DNA of 64,000 nt from Pyrocephalus nanus (taxonomy: Eukaryota; Chordata; Aves; Passeriformes; Tyrannidae), in assembly GCA_038380795.1 (NCBI GenBank), contig CM076259.1:95963739-96027738 (forward strand), given 5' to 3'. How positions within the stretch are numbered: the first letter of the stretch is position 1; the number at the start of each line of letters is the position of its first letter. The notes beneath the pieces were generated by a model. That model ran no database searches. It was not told the DNA's origin and saw nothing but the letters and a program-made list of their open reading frames with translations. A program made the position numbers and the translations under genes. Positions 55,551 through 64,000 of this stretch are shown here, in pieces.

Positions 55551-56036
55551 GAATCATATAATCATGGAATCATTTACATTAGAAAACACCTTTAAGCTTG
55601 TTGAGTCCAGCCATTAACCCAGCAGTTCCAAGTACATAACTAACTCATGCCCCTGGGTGTCACATGTACAAGTCTTTTAAGTGACTTCAGGGAAGGTGAC
55701 TCCACCACTTCCCTGGGCAGCCAGGGCAGTCTTCTTTGCCTAGTCTTTCAGAACATTGGGAGGATGCTCCTGTACCTTTAAGATTTCCTTTTAGAAACAT
55801 GTCTAGCCTTCCTGGGCTCCTTTGCTCTTCAGGACTGCCCCCTAAGAGACTCCATCATCCAGTCTCCTAAACATGCAAAAGTCCAAGGTAACAGTTGTTC
55901 AGATCCTGCTACTTACTTCTCCAAGAATTGAAAGCTATCATTCTGTGATTGCCGTGTCCCAAAACAGCCTCCAATCATCACATCACCTACCAGTCCTTCT
56001 CTGTTAAGAAAGAGCAGGTCCAATGGGTGTCAGGAA
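55551..56036 (-). mobile_element. CR1 LINE with large internal deletion
   Basis: Read on the minus strand, 56036 to about 55735 matches the ORF2 segment at the end of the endonuclease domain and just after it. The landmarks are the agagaaggactggtaggtga block, a ttttgggacacggcaatcac block, ttcaattcttggagaagta, gtttaggagactgg, and ggaaggctagacatg followed by gaaatcttaaaggtacagg. At about 55720 it switches directly to the 3' end (GGGAAGTGGTGGAGTCACC, then TTTAAG, then the terminal ATCATATAATC-type tail at 55551-55572). The reverse-transcriptase region and the rest of ORF2 between them, which would be well over 1 kb, are missing. Family placement is from memory of CR1; the two halves being in order and in one orientation argues for one element. 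Confidence 0.8.
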
Positions 56037-56479
56037 GTTTGACAGAAGTTAAATCATGCCATCAATAAGAGTTATACAAAATTTTCACACAAATACTTCC
56101 AATACTTCTCACTACTGTTCTTAAGACACTTCCGTGAATTAACATTATTCATATGCTAATTTATTGTCATGGCTTGTGGACAGGCTCTTGAAAGTTTACT
56201 CATTAAAATTCAATAGAAACCAAGTAATGACTTGAGAATTTTGTGATCTTTAAGCATTCATTTTCTAAAATATATTCTGGATAAAAAAGTACATGTGAAG
56301 CGCATATATGCTGCTAACCTAAATGCTCAAGAGCATTTTTTAAATGCCTGAATTTCTGTCTCTACTTCTGCAATTCAGTGATTTCCGGGGGAGAGGGGGG
56401 AGGAAAAAAAAAGAACAAAAAAATTGTTAGTAAAATAGCATAAGCACTATTAAAAATATAACAAGAAAAAGAAGTGGCA
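56037..56479. other. Unannotated non-coding stretch
   Basis: AT-rich flank between the deleted CR1 and the candidate conserved element. It includes a GGGGG/A-rich patch at 56386-56424 (gggggagaggggggagg followed by A runs). No gene or repeat family is recognised. Confidence 0.5.
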
Positions 56480-57010
56480 CTTTTAAAAAGTGTCTTTGTG
56501 CCTCACATCGTCCTTGCAAATCTGTTGTCTTAATCCACTTTTCCAGTCACAATTGTTTTAGCCCTTAACAGGACTTCGCTCGTTTCTTCCACTTAAACTT
56601 GATTTTCCTTTAATAGTTGAAGGACACTTAGACAGCATCACATTAATTTCAGTGGACATTGAGTTTTATCTAATTCAGCAAGCCAGCCTTTGTTAATTAG
56701 GCCTCACAGGGCGAGTGATTGTAAAGAACATCTCTAACTGTCACTGATCAATACCCGCAGCAGAAGCACTTCTAGCAGTCAATTACTTGTGCTTCTGAGA
56801 AGGAAGAAGAGTCCTATTCTTGTTAACTCCCTGCACTTTTTGAAATCACAAGGCCCCTCAGCCTACCTTCCTCTCAGGTTCAACCAGATGCATACAAATT
56901 TCATTTTCCTCCTCCTACTGCTGTGATGGGTTCACTGGCAGTGAAATTCTCTGCAGCCCAGCAGATCACAGCTAATAGCATTTCCTGGGCATTTATTTCC
57001 ATGAGGATAT
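56480..57010. promoter_or_regulatory. Candidate conserved non-coding element
   Basis: Non-repetitive stretch with a composition distinct from its flanks. It retains CpGs (56509, 56577, 56581, 56712, 56756) and is rich in developmental-factor-type words: TTAATTA at 56693-56699 beside the GC-rich ggcctcacagggcgag (56700-56715), a TGATTGT word near 56716 and ctgatcaatac near 56744. No long open frame crosses it. It resembles vertebrate conserved enhancers in texture. Conservation itself cannot be seen from one genome. Confidence 0.35.
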
Positions 57011-57171
57011 ATAAATATGTATGCATTTGTATATAAATTAGAACTTTAGATATTTCCAATGATTGAAAATAGTCCTTGCTGCCTTCTAGAACCTTTTATT
57101 TTTTAATAACCTCTTGTTCTTCTCTAGGGAGATTATAAAGCCGTCATCCTTGTCACTGAGGATTTAGGATT

Positions 57172-57187
57172 CCCCCCCCACCCCCCC
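57172..57187 (+). repeat. Poly(C) tract
   Basis: Two C runs separated by one A (CCCCCCCC-A-CCCCCCC) in AT-rich DNA. On the minus strand this gives long G runs. Such tracts are error-prone to sequence, so the exact length should be treated with caution. Confidence 0.9.
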
Positions 57188-57847
57188 GCAACTTTCTAAA
57201 ACCATCACTGAATTGTTTCAATACATGATAAACAACTAGTCACTCTAAATGAGCTGGGTGGAAAAGTCTTCTCACTCTGTTCATGAGTGAGTACTGAGAA
57301 CGTTGAAATTTTCTCATTGCACATCAAAAAAAAAACCAATTGTTCAAAACCAATTGGTGACACCCAAAAGGATAAGACTGTAAAAAGCCTGTTTCTTCAC
57401 TTATGCACTGAAATGTTTAAAAGTGAATTTAAGAGTGGAACGGTATTTTCATTTTTTCTTGTGAGTCCCCTTTGTATCCCTCTCCAAATAGCTTTTACTA
57501 AGAGCATACAGAAAAACATTTTCTGTTAAGTTGTAGGTGAGAGATTGTAGTTCTGTTGCAATACTAAATGGAGTTATTAGCAGAAAAGCTAAACATTCAG
57601 TGGAAGATAAACACAATTAAATTTAGATATTTACAGTGAGCATACCAAAATGGCTAGCAAAGTCAAAGGATAGCTAACCTGTGGACTTAATTGGCTTTAG
57701 AGCACAAATCTGCCATGAGACAGTAAAGCTGACCATGCATAACTAGTTAGTGTCTGAGTACAGGAATCTAAGATGCCTAAGATATCCTGCCAACCTTCCC
57801 ATTGCTGTCACAGAACAGCATGTCTTTTCCTAGGTTTCTAGGAACTA
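57188..57847. other. Unannotated non-coding stretch
   Basis: No recognised repeat or gene. Contains ACCAATTG at 57336-57343 followed by the palindrome ACCAATTGGT at 57349-57358. The 80-codon plus-strand frame at 57287-57529 is probably chance. Confidence 0.5.
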
Positions 57848-58236
57848 GAGCAGGACTGGAACACCTACCCTGTGAAGACAGGCTGAGAAAGTTGGGTCTG
57901 TTAGCCTGGAAAAGAGAAGGTTGTGTGGAAACCTCATATCAACCTTCCAGTAACTGAAGGGGGACTAAAGGGAAGATGGAGAGGGACTCCATCAGGAACT
58001 GTAATGATGAGACAAGAAGTAATGGGTACAATTTGAAAGAGGGGAATTTAGATTAGGTAGAAATTCTTTACTGTGAGGGTGGTGAGGCACCGGAACAGAT
58101 TGCCCAGAGAGGCTGTGGATGCCCCATCCCTGGCAGTGTTCAAGGCCAGGTTGGATAAGGCCTTGAGAGACCTGGTCTAGTGGGAGGTGTCCTTGCCCGT
58201 GGCAAGGAGTATTGGGACTGGATGATCTTTAAAGTA
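57848..58236 (+). mobile_element. CR1 LINE 3' UTR region
   Basis: Continues, in CR1 order, the part missing from the 10.3 kb copy: gacaggctgagaaagttggg (57880-57899), ctggaaaagagaagg near 57906, accttccagtaactgaaggggg near 57942, aattctttactgtgagggtgg (58062-58082), gcccagagaggctgtggatgcc near 58104, caaggccaggttggataagg (58141-58160), and gatgatctttaaag (58221-58234). It ends just short of the last 30-40 bases of a full CR1, so the terminal repeat is absent or eroded. Non-coding. Confidence 0.93.
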
Positions 58237-61200
58237 GTAAATGTGTCTATGGTCTCTACCTACTGATCCTCCCAGAACTGGTTGATCAAGTTGGAGTTAT
58301 TCAGGCTCTATATCCTGAAATAGCCAAACCTCTGTTGTAGCTCTGATACTTATGTGTCATATTAGTAGCAGTTACTGTAATGATAGAATTATAAATCTAA
58401 AAGGGACTGAAGCTGTAGATACTCTATAACATGTAGTTCCTGCCAAGACAATCAAAACTCAAACTGAGACGTGAAGAATGTGAGAGAAAAGTCAAACTTA
58501 AAACTACAGAACAATCTGAAAATTGTTGATACTTATCATAGGTAACATAGAAATGAAGGAGTTAAGAGGAGATAATTATAAGAAAGAATTTTAAATGGAA
58601 GAGCTATGCCTTTGATTGCTGTATATTAGCGTGACTGTTATGCGCAATTTTTCAAGATAAGGTCAGACCAACTGTCCATCAAAATCTGATTATTCTATTT
58701 AGTAACTTTGGGCATTTATACTTATGAAGTTGCTAATGCGTACAGCTTCATACCTATAAGTTTGTGTAACTAGTTTTAATTCTGTAAATACACAAATTCA
58801 TATTAGAACTGCATATTTCACTAAGGCATAAATTATTTTCTCAGTTGTCTATTCAAAACATTGTTTTAAGAAGAAAAAAAACACTGTACACCACATATAT
58901 TTTTGAGACTAATTAAATATTTTTTTTTGCAAAAGAAATGTTCTTGTTTTATGTATGTGTAACTTAAGATAAGGGGCTTTTTTTTTTTTCTTTTCCTCAA
59001 TGGTTGAATATCACAAACGTCTATGGTGGATTAAAGAAATGCTTTCCTTATTTTGTAGGTGTCAACAACACCATTTACTCCTGCAAGTTAAAACAAGCCT
59101 ATCCTTCTAAAACTTAAAAGAAAAGGACAGTTCTTAGGACAAGGGGACATCAGTTAAATACTATATTGAAAGCTATTTGTAAAGAACTATAGGCAAACAA
59201 CCATTTTTTATACCCTGCATTAAATGTTTCATATTCAGGTTGACCTTAAATTGCAATATAGTATTACAACTGCAAAGAGTTATTACACTATTTACAATAC
59301 TTACTGAGACAGAATATATGATCTTGAGAGCCTGAGAGATTTTAAAAATTCTTTGCCAAGTCAGTGCTGGCATAAAAACCTATCTAAAAAACCCCTCAAA
59401 AACAATTGCTATTCCTGTTGCTAATGAGCAGAGGTTTTGACAATTATATCAAATGTTTCACATTGTCCTTTAAAACAAATCAAATTGTACTGTACTGTTG
59501 TTATGCAAATTGACTCTATTAAAAGCACCATTTGCAAGCTTCAGAGATTTGCAACTGTGATAAAAAATCTTAATATATTAAAGAAGTGAAAAATATTTAT
59601 GTGTTGTTATGTCTTAGAAGTTCACAGTGTGGTAAAAGCAAAAAAAAAAAAAAAATTATTCAAAGAAATTTGAAACAATATACCCTTTTCAGTTTTAAGA
59701 ACATTATGACCAGGATAAGAAAACAATATATAGCAAAACACAAATAATTTATAGTGATTGTGCAGAATTGATTCCTTAGCATTCAGGTTTTTTTATGACA
59801 TAATATATACATTATGACTGAAAAAGCATCCCAGGACAATTTTGAAGTACTGAGTTCTTAGCAACAATGTTTACATCTCTTCACAGATAATACAAGCTTA
59901 TTTGTAAGACATCTGCTTTAAATCAAAAGGCAAAATTCTTAGAGTTTATATAAATATATGATAAATAAATGTATACATTTTACAAAATAAAATATTTTTA
60001 TATCATTTGAAAATAAGATTTTGGTACTAAAAATATGGTATAGTAGCCATTCTTTTAATTGGGTCTCAGAAATTATCTGAGAACACCGTAGCTTTTAAAA
60101 TACCTAAACAAAAAGTGCCATGAGACTACACATCCCAACACTATAGTCCTCTATCTAAGGTTTTTTTCTAAAGGGATTCTGACTTTTAAAATGTATAGAT
60201 AGTACATATAAGGTTTCAGCTGTATGACCCAGAATGTGTGTACTACTCTTGCCTTTAGGCTACACTTAGTTACCCTGGATTCCAAGAATGACTTATTATG
60301 AAAAATTTTATAAGTCAATAAATGGCTTTTACGGGTGACTACATCAGAGCAAAGCAGATAATCACAGTGAAAGGTTTATGCCAAGTACCTCTAAACCCCA
60401 TGAACATTGTAATAAGACATCAAAAAAGGAAATTCAATGAACGCTAAAATCTGCCACAATCGTGTCCTTGTCTTTGAAAGCAGAGTTTGAAGGTTCAAAC
60501 AGCAAATCATCATTCAACAGAATGGCCTGTGTGGAAACCTCTTTGTACAACAAAATAGAGAGTAAGTAAGGATGCCGGCAAAAGCAAAAACAGGACAGAG
60601 CCAGCTCTGACCAAAACAGATCTTGTTTGGTAGGAAATGGACCCTGTTTTCAGGGAAGGGGTAGGAAATAATCTGCATTACTAAAGTTATGAAAAACTCA
60701 CAGAATTGTGGCGGGGGGTTTCATAAGGAGAAAACTGCATTTTTCTGTCATAGCTGCTAAACATATAGCTTGAGTTTAATAGTATGCTATCCCATAAAAA
60801 AGCCAATTCAAAATAGTATAAGTCTGCTTATCAGCAACTGTGCAAGTTTTATTTCCCTGATTTCATCAGTTATTTTATATTTTCCAAAAACTTAAAAGAG
60901 TGAGGCACCAAAGATTAAGAGTTAGAAGCTGTCCCACCAGAACAAGAGATTTAAGAAAGCCCAGAGAAGTGAGTTGCCATCTGATTCTTCAGTGAGAATG
61001 GTTTGGGGGATTTTTGCACATATAAGGCTGTGAAAAAATAAAAACAACAGGAGATTTCAACCGTCCCTAAAAAGTTTATGATACATGTTAAGAACTTCAG
61101 CTATTGTTAACATTTTGATAATAAATCTGTGAAAAGAAATACTGGAAATATTAATTACCATGGTACATTGGTATCCAGCTACACACCACCATTTTTTTCC

Positions 61201-61264
61201 TGTCACTTAAAAGAAGGGAAAAACAGCAATTGGTACTCTCATGCTTTAAGAAAGAGAAAGCCCT
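58237..61264. other. Unannotated non-coding stretch
   Basis: AT-rich with A/T runs (58978-58990, 59640-59655). The segment 59400-59580 contains an octamer ATGCAAAT at 59503-59510 within a smooth single-copy region and might be a further conserved element, at low confidence. No gene or transposable element is recognised. Confidence 0.5.
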
Positions 61265-61720
61265 TGTCTTAGTTTTGCTTGGCCAGGTTTTGGTAGCGGG
61301 GTAGGGGACTACGGGGGTGGCTTCTGTGAGAAGCTGCCAGAAGCTTCCCCCATGTCCAGTAGAGCAAATGCCAGCCAGCTCCAGGAGGGACCTGCAGCAG
61401 GCCAAGGCTCAGTCATCAGAGATGGCAGTAACACCTCTGGGATAACATATTTAAGAAGAAGAAAAAGTTATTGCCCAGAGGTAATTGCACTCAGACAAGA
61501 GGAGTGAGAGCATATGAGATGAACAACTCTGCAGACACCAAGGTCAGTAAAGAATGAGGGAGAGGAGGTGCTCCAGGTGCTGGAGCTGAGATTCCCCTGC
61601 AGTCCATGGTGAAGACCATGGTGAGGCAGGGTGTCCCCCTGCAGTCCATAGGGGTCAGCAGGGGTGCAGAGATCCACCCACAGCCCACACATGAAACCCA
61701 AGCCAGAGCAGGTGGATAAT

Positions 61721-61860
61721 GACCATGAGAGTAGTTCAGTTGGTTAGAGCATGCTGCTGATAACACCAAGGCAATGGGTTTGATCCCCATGTGGGCCATT
61801 CACTTAAAAGTTGGACTTGATGATCCTTGTGTGTCCCGTCCAACTCAGAATCTTTGATTA
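61721..61860 (+). mobile_element. tRNA-Ile-derived SINE with CR1 tail (TguSINE1-like)
   Basis: The first 78 bases (61721-61798) are a tRNA-Ile-like head ending tgggcca, with anticodon loop CTGATAA at 61757-61763 and anticodon GAT at 61759-61761. After a short linker (ttcacttaaaag) comes a CR1-type 3' end: ttggacttgatgatccttg (61811-61829), then gtgtcccgtccaactcag, then a tail remnant aatctttgatt. This head-plus-CR1-tail structure is that of the passerine SINE family named TguSINE1 in zebra finch. CR1 machinery would have mobilised it through the tail. It sits inside the LTR at 61265-62495, splitting ggtggat from gcaactgaaag. A possible short, imperfect duplication is ataatg/attatg. The GAT anticodon and the decayed acceptor stem show it is a SINE, not a working tRNA gene. 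Confidence 0.88.
61732..61786 (+). promoter_or_regulatory. RNA polymerase III A and B boxes of the SINE
   Basis: Box A TAGTTCAGTTGG at 61732-61743 fits the TRGYNNARNNGG pattern exactly. Box B GGTTTGATCC at 61777-61786 differs from GGTTCGATCC by one C-to-T change at a CpG, as expected from cytosine methylation decay. The spacing is that of a tRNA gene. Transcription competence is possible but probably reduced. Confidence 0.8.
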
Positions 61861-62495
61861 TGCAACTGAAAGAAGCCTGTGACCCTATGGGAAGCATATG
61901 CTGGAGCAAGTCCCTGCCAGGGGCCTACACTTCTATGGAGAGAGAAGCCCATGCTGGATCAAGTTTCCTGGTAGGATTTTTGACCGTGAGGTGAACTCAT
62001 GCTGGAGCAGCCTGTGCCTGAAGTACTGCACCCCATGAAAAGGGATCCATGCTGAAGCCTATGGAAAGGATACACTCTGGAGAAGTACACGGAGGACTGT
62101 CTCCTGTGGGAGAACCCCACACTGGAGCAGGGAAAGGACTTGTCTCACTGAGAAGTGGCAGAAACAACTTGTGAGGAACTTACTGTAGTCCCCATTCCCA
62201 ATTCCCTGCACCCTGGGGGGGAGGAGGCAGAGCCTCGGAAGAAGGGAAGGGTGCAAAGGAAGATATTTTTAATATTTGTTTTACTTCTCATTATTCTGCT
62301 CTGATATTGATTGGTAATGAATTTAATTTCCCCAAGTCAAATCTGTTTTGCCAATGACAGTAATTGGAGCAATCTCTCCCCATCCTTATTTCAACTCATA
62401 AGCCTTTCATTGTATTTTCTCTCCACTGTCCAGTTGGGTAGAGGAGTGGTAGAGCAACTTTCATAGGTGCCTGGCATCCAGCCCAGGTCAACACA

Positions 62496-64000
62496 GGACT
62501 TTCAGGCATTTTGGTGAAAATCAAAATATATTACCACTAATAAAATACAACTTCTTTATGATATGATATTATTTTTCATGTAATCACATACAAAAAGAGC
62601 AGAAAATTACTATCAGAGGTCTGAGTAGCTAATAAATTGTGTTAAGTTGGATAAGATTCTTCAATAATATTTATATAAAGAAAGTGTAGTCTAATTTTGT
62701 TTGAGAACTCAGCCTAGTAGCATTTTTCCTCTGATAAAGAATGTCATCTGCAGAAATGTTACTAAAGAATCATATGTAGTCTGTAACTGTGAAGACAGGC
62801 TGCATGAAAAGCTTCTTATTGCCATTGTTTCTTTATTGCATTACTTTCTTCTCTGAGGACATAACTAATTTCTCCATCTGCTACTGTTTATACTGGATTC
62901 ATACTATTGAATGTCCAATTTGAAAACAAGCATCACAAGTAGGTACTAATTCTATTTGAATAACTGAAATTCTCTTCTTTCTTTTTATAAAATTGTGTAG
63001 CAAGAACATATAAGAGAATATTTTCTATTAGAATATCCTCAAGCAGGCTTTCTCTTTTGATATTATTCATGATTCTATATTCTCAAAAAAACTTCTTATG
63101 AATGAACATTATTTTCTACTCTGGCACAGCTTTGATAGACACAGAAGTTATAAGAAAACTAAGTGTACATTTTTTATTCTCAATGTTATTTTTTATCTAC
63201 TTTTTTGTTTTAAACCATTTTTGGAAGTTGCTAATCTTCAGTGGAAAACCTGCCATGCAAACAGATAAATCTTTGTCATTTTCTTAAATAATATTTAAGA
63301 AACGTTACAGTGCAAGAAACACCTACTGTGGAGCAGCAAGATTATTCTGAACAGTTCTTGAAACTCAGCAGTTCCAAATGCACACACTGAGCAAATTCTA
63401 AATACAGTTGACAGAGTGAAGAAAGGTCTGTGAAGATTATCAGTCTGATGACCTTGTTTACACTTTGCTTTCATCCCAAAATATCTGTGATACATGGAGT
63501 TAGTAGCACAAAATAATATTTTCCTCTTATGCAGCAGTTTTCATCTGAGATGTCAAAGAAGTTTATCAACATATAATTCATCTCTGTAAGATTGCTTCAG
63601 TAAATCTTGTTCCACACAATTACTTAAGGTGAACTGAGCCACATAAAAATATCTGCTTTGAAGACACAATGAATGGAAATGCCTGAAGGAACTCTAGGAT
63701 GCTTCCCTTCCTCTCTATATCAATTATATCTGAATATTCCCAAGTGATATTTATCCCATTTTATTATGTATGTATGTGTTTCCTGTAGAATACTCTACTA
63801 CATCACTGGATAAGCTAATTTGCCAATTAACTAGTTTTGATTAGTAGAGTTCACTTAAATGTCAAAACTAAATACCTTATACATTGATTGATTGCAACAG
63901 CTACTTCTGTCTACTTTGAACATAAAAAATTAATACCTCTTTTTCTAACACCTCTTAAATTTATTTTAAACTGTTACATCTTTTTTTCATCTTTTACTTC
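62496..64000. other. Unannotated non-coding stretch
   Basis: AT-rich DNA with no recognised repeat, RNA gene or credible exon. Open frames are 66 codons or shorter. The window ends inside this region. Confidence 0.55.

Larger units (their letters stand above)
61265..62495 (+). mobile_element. Large avian ERV LTR carrying a nested SINE
   Basis: An element from TG at 61265 (tgtcttagttttgcttggcc) to CA at 62495 (ccaggtcaacaca), about 1.09 kb after removal of the nested SINE at 61721-61860. The middle holds quasi-repeated phrases of the type catgctggagca at 61898, 61951, 61998 and 62048 and the caccctggagaag variants, characteristic of an avian ERV LTR family I recognise (name uncertain; probably ERVL- or ERVK-like). 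Orientation is set by aacatatttaag (61445-61456), a TATA-like box, and by tgattggtaatgaatttaat (62308-62327), where the family carries its poly(A) signal, here mutated. No gag, pol or env is present. Its flanks show no clear target-site duplication. Minus-strand frames of 102 and 84 codons inside it are artefacts. Confidence 0.82.

Noticed and set aside
61721..61798. Functional tRNA-Ile gene
   Set aside because: The acceptor stem is mismatched, the D-arm region has extra bases, and the sequence is followed by a CR1-type tail. It is the head of a SINE.
61265..62495. Complete endogenous retrovirus with coding genes
   Set aside because: The space between the ends is LTR text plus a SINE. No gag, pol or env similarity is visible in any frame.

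Overview
The window reads as non-coding nuclear DNA from a bird, most likely a songbird (passerine). It is AT-rich, all open frames are short, and the recognisable content is avian transposable elements: CR1 LINE copies in both orientations, long terminal repeats (LTRs) of avian endogenous retroviruses, and a tRNA-Ile-derived SINE with a CR1-type 3' tail. That last architecture is known from passerine genomes and is the best taxonomic clue. No bacterial, phage or plasmid feature is present, and I found no protein-coding gene or exon I can defend. The window could be a gene desert or part of a very large intron; the sequence alone does not say which.

Layout. 1-4.2 kb: unannotated. 4.2-4.8 kb: near-complete solo LTR, minus strand. 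4.8-10.3 kb: unannotated. 10.3-10.7 kb: CR1 fragment (+). 10.7-24.1 kb: unannotated apart from a tiny CR1 tail at 14.3 kb. 24.1 kb: (TAA)n. 24.85-25.17 kb: possible retroviral-type LTR with TATA box and poly(A) signal. 25.2-30.4 kb: unannotated, with a T-rich tract. 30.5-31.1 kb: old CR1 (+). 31.1-37.6 kb: unannotated. 37.7-37.9 kb: LTR fragment (-). 38.3-38.5 kb: A/C-rich low-complexity block. 38.8-39.8 kb: old CR1 reverse-transcriptase region (+) with its catalytic motif destroyed. 41.4-41.9 and 44.6-45.3 kb: CpG-retaining single-copy stretches that look like candidate conserved non-coding elements. 45.8-46.3 kb: long GAAA/GGAA polypurine satellite. 47.5-47.9 kb: LTR fragment (-). 51.5-52.2 kb: CR1 (+) with intact 3' terminus. 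55.55-56.04 kb: CR1 (-) with a large internal deletion. 56.5-57.0 kb: third candidate conserved element. 57.85-58.24 kb: CR1 (+). 61.27-62.50 kb: large solo-LTR-like element (+) with a nested tRNA-Ile/CR1 SINE. 62.5-64 kb: unannotated.

The parts do not form a pathway. The main biology is retrotransposition: CR1 supplies the machinery that recognises the CR1-type tail on the SINE, and the SINE landed inside an already resident LTR, giving a relative insertion order. The longest open frames (204, 155 and 126 codons) are explained by the GAAA satellite, an LTR and an antisense CR1. I did not find a convincing undescribed biological system. The most useful leads are the nested SINE, the CR1 internal-deletion junction with microhomology, the three candidate conserved elements and the polymorphism-prone GAAA array.
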